The translations under genes were made by a program, and so were the position numbers. Source: Pseudogemmobacter humi (GTDB lineage: Bacteria > Pseudomonadota > Alphaproteobacteria > Rhodobacterales > Rhodobacteraceae). From it: a stretch of DNA of 64,000 nt. This document shows, piece after piece, positions 42,304 to 50,762 of this stretch. The notes under the pieces were generated by a model that did not search any database, had not been told where the DNA came from, and saw nothing but the letters and a program-made list of their open reading frames with translations. Positions within the stretch are counted from its first letter, which is position 1; each line of letters starts with the position of its first letter. Where the stretch lies: assembly GCF_900609055.1 (NCBI RefSeq), contig NZ_UXAW01000051.1:62001-126000 (forward strand), written 5' to 3'.

Positions 42304-43752
42304 TCACAGGCTGTTCTTGAAGATGCGGCCGCCTTTCAGGATCACCCGCAGATTGTCACTGTCGGCCAGCCAGTCGAGCCCGGCCTCGGCATCGCCATCA
42401 ATCACCAGAAGATCGGCGAAGGCCCCCTCGGAGATCACGCCCAGCCTGCCATCATAGGGCGCCCGCGCGCCCGACATCGCCAGAAGATCGCCCGCCGCCC
42501 CGGTGGCGCGGTGCAGCGCCGTCAGCGGCGACATGAAGCGCGCGAGCTTGGTCAGTTGTTTCGCCTGGGTCTCGCCGCCGCCGTAAAGAATATCGGTGCC
42601 GAAGGACCAGTTGACCTTGTGCTTGTCGGCCCATTCAAAGGCCCGCATCGTGCCCTCGGCCACCATTTTCTGCGCGGCCACCGCCTTCGGGTCGGTGTAT
42701 TTATTGGCGTCCTCATCGGCGAGGAAGGGCTGGATCGACCACCAGGTGCCGTGATCGGCCATCATGCGGACGGTATCCTCATCGGCAAGCTGGCCATGTT
42801 CGATCGACTTCACGCCCGCCCTGATGCAGCGCTGAATCCCTGCCGAGGTATAGACATGGGCGCAGACATAGGTGCCCCAGTCCGTCGCGGCATTGACCGC
42901 CGCGCGCATTTCCTCTTCGGTGAATTGCAGCGATTCCAGCGGATCATATTGCGAGGCCACACCGCCGCCTGCGGCGATCTTGATCTGGCTTGCGCCCTTC
43001 ATCAATTGCTCGCGCGCGCGGCGCAGCACCTCGGGCACGCCATCGGCCAGCGCCGACACCCCCGCCTTCGTCGCGTAATCGGCCTGATCGACCGGCATCA
43101 TCGGCAGCGCGTTCTGAAAGCGGAAATCGCCATGGCCCGAGGTCTGGCTGATGATCGCCCCCGCCGGGAAGATGCGCGGGCCGGCGACCACGCCGCGATC
43201 CACCGCCGCATGCAACCCGAAGGCTGGCCCGCCCACATCGCGCACGGTGGTAAAGCCGCGCATCAGGGTGGCGCCCGCCTCTTTCCCCGCCATCAGATGC
43301 ACGAAACCGATGTCCTGGGTCATGGCGGCCAGCTGGCTGACCGAGGCCAGCGTCGTATGCCAGTGGCTGTCGATCAGGCCCGGAATGACGGTGCGCCCGC
43401 CGCAGTCGATCCGCTCGGCCTCGGCCGGGCCTTGCCCTGCGGCCGGCAGCGCGGCGATACGGCCCTCCTCGATCAGAATGTCGACGCCGCTGTGCAGGCT
43501 GAGCGTATTGCCGTCGAAATATTTCAGATTGGTCAGCAAAAGCGGTGCGCCCGCCGCCTGCGCATGCCCCTCCTTCGGGGCGAGGCCAAAACCTGCGAAC
43601 ATTCCCATGACCGCCGCCATGCCCCCCAGCATCTGACGCCGCGAGAGATCCGCCTCGATGCGGCGCATGGCGGCCAGAGTGTCAGGGCTGCCGCAATGGC
43701 AGAAGTGCATCAGACCGCTGCCTGCGACAGCCTCAAAGCAGATTTGACACAT
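42304..43752 (-). CDS. Tat-exported amidohydrolase with Cys-rich N-terminal extension
   Basis: A 482-residue metal-dependent amidohydrolase of the imidazolonepropionase/prolidase-like group. Metal-ligand motifs are SHWHTT after VIPGLID, the Lys/His region KIAAGGGVAS, ICAH-type VCAHVYTSAG, SIEHGQLADE and the Asp in GTDILYGGG. Before the catalytic domain is a twin-arginine signal, LSRRQMLGGMAAVMG, which begins only at about residue 38. The preceding residues contain four Cys (MCQICFEAV...MHFCHCGS). The start at 43752 is supported by AGGAG seven bases upstream, so the extension appears to be translated. It leads the four-gene run down to 40199. Confidence 0.85.
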   Translation of the reverse strand: MCQICFEAVAGSGLMHFCHCGSPDTLAAMRRIEADLSRRQMLGGMAAVMGMFAGFGLAPKEGHAQAAGAPLLLTNLKYFDGNTLSLHSGVDILIEEGRIAALPAAGQGPAEAERIDCGGRTVIPGLIDSHWHTTLASVSQLAAMTQDIGFVHLMAGKEAGATLMRGFTTVRDVGGPAFGLHAAVDRGVVAGPRIFPAGAIISQTSGHGDFRFQNALPMMPVDQADYATKAGVSALADGVPEVLRRAREQLMKGASQIKIAAGGGVASQYDPLESLQFTEEEMRAAVNAATDWGTYVCAHVYTSAGIQRCIRAGVKSIEHGQLADEDTVRMMADHGTWWSIQPFLADEDANKYTDPKAVAAQKMVAEGTMRAFEWADKHKVNWSFGTDILYGGGETQAKQLTKLARFMSPLTALHRATGAAGDLLAMSGARAPYDGRLGVISEGAFADLLVIDGDAEAGLDWLADSDNLRVILKGGRIFKNSL

Positions 43753-44000
43753 GCGATGGCTCCTGCGAGGAAAAGACAAGAAATCCAATATTTCGGATAT
43801 ATTCAACAGAAACAATCAGAGGATGAAAGCTATTTTTTACATGGATTTCCCGCGCCTGGGGCCATCGTCAGACCGGGCGTGATCACGGGCCTGAGCGATG
43901 GCGATTTCCGCATATCGAACCGGGACGCCTGCAACGACGCGGTGAGGCAGCGCGGATCCTCGCCGCTCCGGCCGGAGGGCGATGCGCGGCCCCGTTGCGG
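43753..44000 (-). promoter_or_regulatory. Upstream region of the amidohydrolase operon
   Basis: The part next to the gene (43780-43850) is AT-rich and has TTGTTTCTGTTGAATATATCC on the minus strand, a loose promoter candidate, and AATAT/ATATT repeats that could be a protein site. The rest, up to the stop of the binding-protein homologue at 44001, shows nothing else. Confidence 0.35.
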
Positions 44001-45212
44001 CTACCGCGCCAGCCAGGGCGGCAATTCAAAAGCCGAGTCGGCGAAGGGCTCGGGCGCGATCAGTGCGGGCGCGTCCTCGGGTTCGTGCAGCTGATAGAAC
44101 AGATGCGGCAGCCCCATCGAGGGATCGCTGGTCGCATCGGGATAGGGCACCGCCGCCTGCCATTTCGGATGATAGCGGATCATCCCCGCCACGCTGCGAT
44201 AGGGGAGCTGAAGAAGCACTTCGGCGATCCGGCGGTTGGCGGCGAAATCGCCCGGGTCGCCCACGCCGCCCGCCACCGCCGCGGCGATGGCGTAATGATG
44301 CAGCGCGACATAGGGCTGGCAGCCGATCTCGGGGGTGGAATGCGGGCCGAACTGCGCCTTGTAGGCCTCGGTGAAGCGCCGCCCGGGCTCGTCGCGCAAC
44401 AGGCCGATCACGGTGCCGACGATGGTGCCGCGCCCCTGCGGGCCGACGATCTCGGAAAACGACTTATGCAGCGCGCCATATTGCAGATAGAGCAGCGCCG
44501 GCAGCGGCCGGCGCATGAATTCCAGATGGAATTTCGCCAGATCTCCGGCGTGGAAATGGGTGAAGGCCAGCACCGCCGGATCGGTGCCGCGCACCTCGTC
44601 GAGCAAGGCGCCCCAGTCGGTCTTGAGGCTGCGCATGATCCGCGGCGGAAAGGCCGGGGTCCAGCCGAACTGCGCGGCGCAGGCGTCCATCGCATTGGCG
44701 ATGACGATGCTGTAGGGCTTCGGCCCCGAGATCACCGCGATGCGGCGGTTCCTCGGTTTCCAGCGCCCGGTGTCGCGCAACCAGGAGATGAATTTGATGA
44801 AGCCCTGGCCATACCAGTATTCCGCCGGATCACCCATGAAACAGCCGAAATAGCGCTCTGGGTCGCTGGCCACCGTGTCGTGATGCTGCAAGAGCGTGTT
44901 GTGGTGGATGTAGATGATGCCGGCATCCGCGATAGGTTCGTATTCCGAATTCTGTGGCCCGATGTTGTAGCCGTTGATGATCGCGCTGACGCCGTGGGTG
45001 GCGATCAGGCCGCGCGCGGCGCGCACCACCACTTCGGCGGTCTGACTGCCGGTATCGGCAAAGACCGGCTCGATCCGGCGGCCGAGAATGCCGCCGCGGG
45101 CGTTGATCTCTCCGGCGGCCATGATCAGGCCGTTGCGGAATTCGCGGCCATCGCTGGCAGAGGTTCCGCTCAGGGGAACCATGCTGCCTATGCGGATCGG
45201 ATCTGTGCGCAT
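44001..45212 (-). CDS. Leaderless branched-chain/amide-type binding-protein homologue, putative cytoplasmic sensor
   Basis: A 403-residue type I periplasmic-binding-protein fold of the urea/short-chain amide group. The opening PIRIGSMVPLSGTSASDGREFRNGLIMAAGEINARGG is the first lobe. There is no signal peptide: the chain starts MRTDPIRIG. It resembles its neighbour at 47906-49228 in several places (WKPRNRRIAVISG versus WKPKNRKIHIVAE; LQYGALHKSF versus LQYGPSQPEF), but that one is exported. Leaderless members such as AmiC of Pseudomonas sense amides inside the cell. It is downstream of a soluble hybrid kinase and a response regulator on the same strand, so an amide-sensing role with them is a fair inference. 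Confidence 0.78.
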   Translation of the reverse strand: MRTDPIRIGSMVPLSGTSASDGREFRNGLIMAAGEINARGGILGRRIEPVFADTGSQTAEVVVRAARGLIATHGVSAIINGYNIGPQNSEYEPIADAGIIYIHHNTLLQHHDTVASDPERYFGCFMGDPAEYWYGQGFIKFISWLRDTGRWKPRNRRIAVISGPKPYSIVIANAMDACAAQFGWTPAFPPRIMRSLKTDWGALLDEVRGTDPAVLAFTHFHAGDLAKFHLEFMRRPLPALLYLQYGALHKSFSEIVGPQGRGTIVGTVIGLLRDEPGRRFTEAYKAQFGPHSTPEIGCQPYVALHHYAIAAAVAGGVGDPGDFAANRRIAEVLLQLPYRSVAGMIRYHPKWQAAVPYPDATSDPSMGLPHLFYQLHEPEDAPALIAPEPFADSAFELPPWLAR

Positions 45213-45282
45213 CGTCGTGCCTCCCCGGCTTTTATGATTTTTTGCGATGTGCGGCCGCGGGGTCGTTGCCCGGCGGCTTTGG

Positions 45283-46803
45283 TCAGTTCAGTTCAGGAAC
45301 GGCCTCCGGCTCGAAAAGAAGATTGTGCATCACCACCCGCAGCCCCGGCGGGCCGACGGGCTTGATCAGCACCGGATAGCCCTGGGCCCGGATGCCGGCG
45401 ATCAGTTCGGGCCCGGTGTCGGCGGTGATCACCAGCGCCGGGCAGGGCTTTTCCAGGATGTCGTTCACCTCGTTGACGATTTCGGTGCCCAGATATTCGC
45501 GGTGCAGCCGGTAGTCGGTGACGATGATGTCGGGCGCGCGGTCCAGCGCGGCGAGACTGCGGGGGATGTCGCTCAGATCGACAAGGTTGAGCACCGTGAT
45601 CCCCCAGCGTTCCAAGAGCGCGGCCAGCGCCTCGCGCACATGGGGGTCGTCCTCCAGCAGCAGGCAGGCGAGACCGGCGAACTCGCCGCCGATCTGTTCG
45701 CTGATCTCGGGTTCGCTGATGGTGCTGTGCCAGATATTGCCCACCGGCATCTCGATGGCGAAATCCGAGCCCCGCCCCGGCAGGCTGCGCAACATGATGC
45801 GATGGCCGAGGATGTCGGCCAGCCGGCGCGAGATATTGAGACCCAGGCCCAGGCTGTGGCGGCGCTTGTCCTGATGTTTCGAGATGCGGAAGAATTCCTC
45901 GAAGATCTCTTCGCGGAACTCGGGCGCGATGCCGGGGCCGGTGTCGATGACATGGACCTGCAACTGCCCTCCGGCCTGTTTGCAGCCGATCACCACCCGG
46001 CCCACCTCGGTGTATCGGATCGCGTTGCTGACGAAATTGGACAGGATGCGCTCCAGCAGCACCCGGTCGCTGACCACCGCCGCGGTCGAGGGGATGATGC
46101 GCAGTTCCAGCCCCTTTTCACGGGCCTGGTGGTCGAACTGGATGCGCAGCCGCTCCAGGATGGCCGAGATCTGGAAGGTCTGGATCGAAGGATGGATGCG
46201 GCCTGCATCAAGCTGCCCGATGTTCAGAAGCGCGCCGAGCAGATCCTCCATGATGGCGACCGAGACTTCCATCGCGTGCAGGGCCTGCTGGCGTTCGGCC
46301 TCTTCCCGGGCGCCGATGCAACTGTAGATCAGGATCTTCATCGCGGCGAGCGGCTGGCGCAGGTCGTGGTTCGCGGCGCGCAGAAACCGCGACTTGCTCT
46401 GATCGGCGGCGGTGGCGGCGTCGCGGGCCTTGCGAAGCGCGCGCTCGTTGCGCTGCGCCGTGGTGATGTCGAGGCAAATGGTGGTCCGGCAGCCATCCGG
46501 CGCCTGCCAGCTTTCCAGGCGGTAGATGCTGCCGTCCGAGAAATAGAGCGTGGGCGCATCGGTGGCCTCGCCCGTTTCGGCGGGCCGGGTCTCGATCTGC
46601 ACCAGCAGGCCCGCGCGCTCCACCGCGTCGATGAACCGGTCGCGGGTGATGCCGGTGGGAATACCGGCGGGGAAGCAGCTGAACCGCTCGGCAAATGCCG
46701 GATTCCAGGACAAAAGTTTCAGATCGGCCGACCAGTAGGAGACGGGAAGCCGAAGGTTGTCCAGCGTCGCGGCAGCGTATTGCCCGGCCGCGGCGGCGCT
46801 CAT
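45283..46803 (-). CDS. Soluble hybrid histidine kinase with PAS domain and C-terminal receiver
   Basis: A 506-residue kinase without membrane segments. A PAS domain occupies about residues 10-115 (YWSADLKLLSWNPAF...). The phosphoacceptor His is about residue 145 in RAANHDLRQPLAAM, of the wording seen in the NahK/FmdS-like group. The N-box is NFVSNAIRYT, and G-boxes are DTGPGI and SLGLGLNISRRLA. The receiver begins LLLEDDPHVREAL with the probable Asp near 429 in IIVTDYRL. It overlaps the upstream regulator gene by 4 nt. With the leaderless binding-protein homologue next to it, it may perceive a cytoplasmic amide signal. Confidence 0.9.
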   Translation of the reverse strand: MSAAAAGQYAAATLDNLRLPVSYWSADLKLLSWNPAFAERFSCFPAGIPTGITRDRFIDAVERAGLLVQIETRPAETGEATDAPTLYFSDGSIYRLESWQAPDGCRTTICLDITTAQRNERALRKARDAATAADQSKSRFLRAANHDLRQPLAAMKILIYSCIGAREEAERQQALHAMEVSVAIMEDLLGALLNIGQLDAGRIHPSIQTFQISAILERLRIQFDHQAREKGLELRIIPSTAAVVSDRVLLERILSNFVSNAIRYTEVGRVVIGCKQAGGQLQVHVIDTGPGIAPEFREEIFEEFFRISKHQDKRRHSLGLGLNISRRLADILGHRIMLRSLPGRGSDFAIEMPVGNIWHSTISEPEISEQIGGEFAGLACLLLEDDPHVREALAALLERWGITVLNLVDLSDIPRSLAALDRAPDIIVTDYRLHREYLGTEIVNEVNDILEKPCPALVITADTGPELIAGIRAQGYPVLIKPVGPPGLRVVMHNLLFEPEAVPELN

Positions 46804-47504
46804 GCCCGGTCGCGCATCTGGGCGAGCGCCTCGCCGTTCTCGACCGCATAGCGGATCGCGGCTTCGCGGGTGCGAAGGTCCAGCTTGCGCATGGCATTGC
46901 CCAGGTGGACCCGCACCGTCTGGCGGCTGATCTCCAGTTGCCCGGCGATGTCCTGGATCGAGCAGCCGCTGCCCAGCAGGACAAGGATCTCGCTCTCGCG
47001 CCGGCTGAGACCGGCACGGGCCGCATCGGGTGCGGGCGGGGTCTCGGGCGGGGGCTGTTCGCTCCAGCCGCGGGCGATCAGGTTGCGCGGGAAGGCGACT
47101 TCACCCGCCAGCACCCGTTGCAGCGCGAGCTGAATCTCCTCTGGCCCCGATGATTTCGGGATATAGCCGATCACCCCGTGCTGGATCGCGCGCAGCACGT
47201 AATGCGGATCCTCATGCACCGAGACGATGACGATCGGGATCGACGGGTAGTTGCTGCGGATCAGCCGCAGTCCTTCCATCTCGGTAAAGCCCGGCATCAC
47301 CAGGTCGATCAGCAGCAGCCCCACATCGGGGTTGTCCTGCAACACCGCCAGGGCCTCGTTGAAGCCGCCCGCCTCTTCTATGCGCAGATTGCTGTCCAGC
47401 CCCTGAGCGACCTGCTTCAGCGATTCCCGCACCACCCAATGGTCGTCCGCGATCAGAATCGTCAGCGGCGAGCCGAGGTCAGGGGCGCGATCCATCATGC
47501 TCAT
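46800..47504 (-). CDS. NarL/FixJ-family response regulator
   Basis: A 234-residue regulator. The receiver domain (about residues 15-130) has the acidic pair ADDHW, the phosphorylated Asp near 67 in LLIDLVMPG and Lys in YIPKSSG. The C-terminal LuxR-type domain is GLSRRESEILVLLGSGCSIQDIAGQLEISRQTVRVHLGNAMRKLDL. It is the first gene of the minus-strand trio and divergent from the amide-import operon, which it probably controls through sites in the 400-bp gap. In known Paracoccus DMFase loci the regulator is a single LuxR-type protein, DmfR; here a two-component system takes the place. Confidence 0.92.
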   Translation of the reverse strand: MSMMDRAPDLGSPLTILIADDHWVVRESLKQVAQGLDSNLRIEEAGGFNEALAVLQDNPDVGLLLIDLVMPGFTEMEGLRLIRSNYPSIPIVIVSVHEDPHYVLRAIQHGVIGYIPKSSGPEEIQLALQRVLAGEVAFPRNLIARGWSEQPPPETPPAPDAARAGLSRRESEILVLLGSGCSIQDIAGQLEISRQTVRVHLGNAMRKLDLRTREAAIRYAVENGEALAQMRDRA

Positions 47505-47905
47505 CTTGCGCGATATCCTTCATCTGACCGGCACCTCGGGCAAAGTGCCATATTGAAGGCTGTTTAGTTGTTCCTGGCAAAGGTTGCAACGCTGACAGCT
47601 AGACGATGAGCCGGAGCACGCCCGGAGCGCGATACCTCTGGCGCAGGATCTGCGTATGGCTGCAATGTCTAGACGCTTTCGGTGAAGGAAGTCTGCATAA
47701 GACGAGGCTTTCCGGTCGTCTTGCTGGATTTCGGTCAAATTTGGCCTCCTGAATGTGTGGTTGGGGAGATCGACGCACATTTCCGTTGAAATCTTCCATT
47801 GACACGGAAGTCATCATGATCATACGTCTAGATGAAACGATAAATATAGATGTGTAAAGCATCAAATCAGACGGCCAAAGGCCGACCAACAAGGAGAGGT
47901 GAAAG
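47505..47905. promoter_or_regulatory. Divergent control region of the amide import/DMFase operon
   Basis: A 401-bp gap without a supported gene. A CTAGA core recurs as GCTAGAC (47598-47604), GTCTAGAC (47667-47674) and GTCTAGA (47826-47832). AAGACGA (47699-47705) and TCGTCTT (47716-47722) form an inverted repeat with a 10-nt spacer. TTGACA occurs at 47799-47804 with the third CTAGA copy about 22 bp after it, near the expected -10. AGGAGAGG precedes the first gene. These are candidate sites for the adjacent NarL-type regulator. Confidence 0.5.
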
Positions 47906-49228
47906 ATGAAGAACCTTCCGTTCCGCACCGCCGCCGGCGGGCTGCGGATGACCCGCCGCACCGCGGTGAAACTGTCGCTGGGCGCCGCCGCGACCCATCT
48001 TGCCGCCCCCGCCCTTGCGCAGGTCGGCAGCGACAAGATCCTGATCGGGGTGCCCGCCTCGCTGTCGACGCCTTACGGCGTGGCGGATGATACCGACCAT
48101 GTGAACGGCACCATGCTGGCGGTCGAGGAGATCAACGCCGCGGGCGGCGTGCTCGGGCGCGAGCTTGAGATTTTCGTGGCCGATGTGGACAAGCTGTCGC
48201 CGGAAAGCGCGCGCCAGACCATCGCAGCCTGTATCGACCGCAAGGTCCATGCGATCTCGAACTCGTTCATCTTCGCGCCGATCCCGGCCATGGACGAATC
48301 CGCAAAATACCGCTGCCCCTATGTCCAGGGCAATACGCAGCGCGCGGCGACCGAGGCTTACCGCGAAAATCCCGAGAAATACGCCCATGTCTTCCAGACC
48401 GACCCGTCCGAGGTCAATTACGGCTGGACCTATCCGCTCTGGCTGAAAAAGATGGAGGAAACCGGGGTCTGGAAGCCGAAGAACCGCAAGATCCACATCG
48501 TCGCCGAGCAGGTCGCCTATTGCCAGACCATCCTCAAGGCCGCGCGCGAGGCGATCCCGAACTATGATTTCGAGCTGGCCGAAGTCACCGACATCCAGTT
48601 CCCGGTCAATGACTGGAGCCCGGTGATCCGCCGCCTGAAAGAGGTGGATGCGGCGGCGATCATGATCGACCACTGGGTCGCCTCGGAATATTCCGCTTTC
48701 TGCAAGCAATTCGCCGCCAATCCGGTGCCGGATTCGCTGGTCTATCTGCAATACGGTCCCTCGCAGCCGGAATTTCTGGAACTGGCGGGCCGCGCGGCCG
48801 AGGGCTTCTGCTGGAGCACCGTGCTTGGCATCTATGGCGATGAGAAGGGCCAGGCCTACCGGCAGAAATATCTGGCCCGCTACCCGGAATATGCGGGCAA
48901 TATGGGCCTCGTCTATACCGGAAACGGCTATGATATCGTGCAATATCTGAAGCTTGCCTGGGAGGCGACCGGCAATCCCGAGGATTTCGCCGCCAACTGC
49001 GCCTGGATCCGCGCCAATCCCTATCGCGGCGTCTGCGGCATGATGAACATGAACAACAACCTCCAGGAGGGGCTGCACTACCCCAATAACGGCTTCGACA
49101 ACCAGACCGATGTGCTGGAAGAGGGCATGGCGCAGCTTTTCGTCCAGGTCCAGGACGGCGAGCACAAGATCATCTGGCCGAACGAGGTTGCCGAATCCAG
49201 CCTGCGGCCCGCGCCGTGGTGGGGCTGA
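47906..49228 (+). CDS. Urea/amide-type ABC transporter substrate-binding protein
   Basis: A 440-residue exported binding protein. The signal MTRRTAVKLSLGAAATHLAAPALAQV (written in parts: MTRRTAVKLSLG, then AAPALAQ) is twin-arginine-like and starts about residue 15 after a short lead. The mature part, KILIGVPASLSTPYGVADD...VEEINAAGGVLGRELEIFVADVD, is the branched-chain amino acid/urea/short-chain amide type (UrtA, FmdD). AGGAGAGG precedes ATG 47906. It starts the operon that ends with DMFase, so it probably delivers a small formamide or related amide. A leaderless paralogue lies at 44001-45212. Confidence 0.9.
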   Translation: MKNLPFRTAAGGLRMTRRTAVKLSLGAAATHLAAPALAQVGSDKILIGVPASLSTPYGVADDTDHVNGTMLAVEEINAAGGVLGRELEIFVADVDKLSPESARQTIAACIDRKVHAISNSFIFAPIPAMDESAKYRCPYVQGNTQRAATEAYRENPEKYAHVFQTDPSEVNYGWTYPLWLKKMEETGVWKPKNRKIHIVAEQVAYCQTILKAAREAIPNYDFELAEVTDIQFPVNDWSPVIRRLKEVDAAAIMIDHWVASEYSAFCKQFAANPVPDSLVYLQYGPSQPEFLELAGRAAEGFCWSTVLGIYGDEKGQAYRQKYLARYPEYAGNMGLVYTGNGYDIVQYLKLAWEATGNPEDFAANCAWIRANPYRGVCGMMNMNNNLQEGLHYPNNGFDNQTDVLEEGMAQLFVQVQDGEHKIIWPNEVAESSLRPAPWWG

Positions 49229-49243
49229 GGGGGCATCGGTCAC

Positions 49244-49972
49244 ATGACAGCATGGGATGAACAGATGCTGTTCTCCTGCCGGAATCTCTCGCTCGACCTG
49301 GGCGGGCGGGAGGTTCTGTCGGATATCAGTTTCGACCTGCGCGCCGGTGAGGTTCTGGGCATCATCGGCCCCAATGGTGCCGGCAAGACCAGCCTTCTGG
49401 AAATGCTTTCGGGGCGCTACCAGCCGAAATCCGGCTCGATCCGTTACGAGGGGCGGGATGTTACCAGACTGCCGCTGTTCGAGCGCTCGCGCCTCGGGAT
49501 CGGGCGGACCTATCAGACGCCGCTGGTTCCCGAGCAACTGACGGTCGGAGAGACCTTCAAGGCCGCGCGTCAGGCCTACCGGCCTTATCTGACACGTTTC
49601 GACGCGGAATATGGCGCGAAGCTGGTGAATTTCACCACGCCATATGACACGCCGACCGCCCAGCTCAAGACCTTCGAGCGGCGCAAGCTGCTGTTGTCGT
49701 GCCTGCTGATGCGCGAGCCGAAGGTCCTTCTGATGGACGAACCGGCGGCGGGGCTCATCAATGCCGAGATCGACGAGATCGACCAGATCATGCGGATGCT
49801 CTCGAAAGAGATGAATGTCGCGGTGCTGATCGTCGAGCACCGGATCGAATTGCTCGAATCCATCGCCGACCGGGTGATCGTGATGGATGCGGGCGTGGTG
49901 ATCGCCCAGGGCGAGCTGGCCGAGGTGATCGACAGCCCCGCCGTGCGCGAAGCCTATTTCGAAAACCACTGA
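49244..49972 (+). CDS. Branched-chain/urea-type ABC ATPase (UrtD/LivG-like) with divergent signature motif
   Basis: A 242-residue ATPase. Walker A GPNGAGKTS is at residues 42-50 and Walker B VLLMDEPAAG at 161-170; the H-loop is VLIVEHRI. At the position of the ABC signature, where LivG has LxYGQQRR, the protein reads AQLKTFERRKLLLS (LKTFE at 141-145), so the canonical LSGGQ-like core with its Gly residues is absent. The partner ATPase at 50009-50710 has a normal LSGGERR. Such asymmetric pairs in other ABC proteins have one degenerate ATP site. An alternative start is Met8. Confidence 0.88.
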   Translation: MTAWDEQMLFSCRNLSLDLGGREVLSDISFDLRAGEVLGIIGPNGAGKTSLLEMLSGRYQPKSGSIRYEGRDVTRLPLFERSRLGIGRTYQTPLVPEQLTVGETFKAARQAYRPYLTRFDAEYGAKLVNFTTPYDTPTAQLKTFERRKLLLSCLLMREPKVLLMDEPAAGLINAEIDEIDQIMRMLSKEMNVAVLIVEHRIELLESIADRVIVMDAGVVIAQGELAEVIDSPAVREAYFENH

Positions 49973-50008
49973 CCGGCCGCCGCAGACGCGGCCATTCCAG
50001 AGGAACAC

Positions 50009-50710
50009 ATGTCAGAGATACTGAAAGTGGAAGGCCTTTCGGCCGGCTACGGGCCTTTGCGTGTCCTGCACGACCTTGATCTGGTGATCCATGCCGGGGA
50101 AAGGGTGGGCATCGTCGGGCTGAACGGCCATGGCAAGACCACGCTTTTCTACGCCATCGCCGGGCTGACCGGCTGGCAGCGCGGCTCGATCGAGCTGGCG
50201 GGAAAGCAGATCGGCCGCACCCGCAGCCAGGGGCCGGGCCGCTACACGCACCAGATCGTGCGCCAGGGCCTCGCGATCATGCCGCAGGGCGATGAGATCT
50301 TCAACGGGCTGACGGTCGAGGAACATCTCGACAGCGGCGCCTTCACCCCCGAGGCCTGGCGCACCCGCAAGGAACGCAAGGAGCGCGTCCTCGACATCTT
50401 CGAGCCGCTCAGAAAGCTGATGAAGATGCCGGTCGGCCGTCTTTCCGGCGGCGAGCGGCGCATGGTCTCGATCGGGCGGGGGCTGATGACCGATGCAAGG
50501 CTTTATCTGGCGGACGAGCCCTCGCTGGGGCTGGCGCCGAAGATCGGCCTCGCGGTGATGGAGGCGCTGCTGAAGATCGACCTCAAGGGCAGCGCCATGT
50601 TCATCGCCGAGCAGAATGTCGCGCTGCTGGAAGGCAAGGTCGACCGCATCATCGGGATGCACGCCGGCAAGCTGAAGGGCGAGGCCTCGGCGGCCTCCCG
50701 TCTCGGATGA
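50009..50710 (+). CDS. Branched-chain/urea-type ABC ATPase (UrtE/LivF-like)
   Basis: A 233-residue ATPase with Walker A GLNGHGKTT, the Q-loop region LAIMPQGDEIFNGLTVEEHL, signature LSGGERRMVSIGRGLM, Walker B LYLADEPSLGLAPKI and a final MFIAEQN as H-loop region (Gln replaces His, usual in this family). The Asn-His-Gly in Walker A (GLNGHGKT) is slightly unusual. It pairs with the preceding ATPase. The gap to the first permease is 52 bp. Confidence 0.92.
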   Translation: MSEILKVEGLSAGYGPLRVLHDLDLVIHAGERVGIVGLNGHGKTTLFYAIAGLTGWQRGSIELAGKQIGRTRSQGPGRYTHQIVRQGLAIMPQGDEIFNGLTVEEHLDSGAFTPEAWRTRKERKERVLDIFEPLRKLMKMPVGRLSGGERRMVSIGRGLMTDARLYLADEPSLGLAPKIGLAVMEALLKIDLKGSAMFIAEQNVALLEGKVDRIIGMHAGKLKGEASAASRLG

Positions 50711-50762
50711 GGGGTCTCATGCCGCTTTCCCGCCACCGCAATTCATATGGGAGGGGTCCGCG

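Noticed and set aside
47867-50008. Long minus-strand open frame of 713 codons
   Set aside because: It is antisense to the exported binding protein and ATPase genes, which have full family motifs and ribosome sites.
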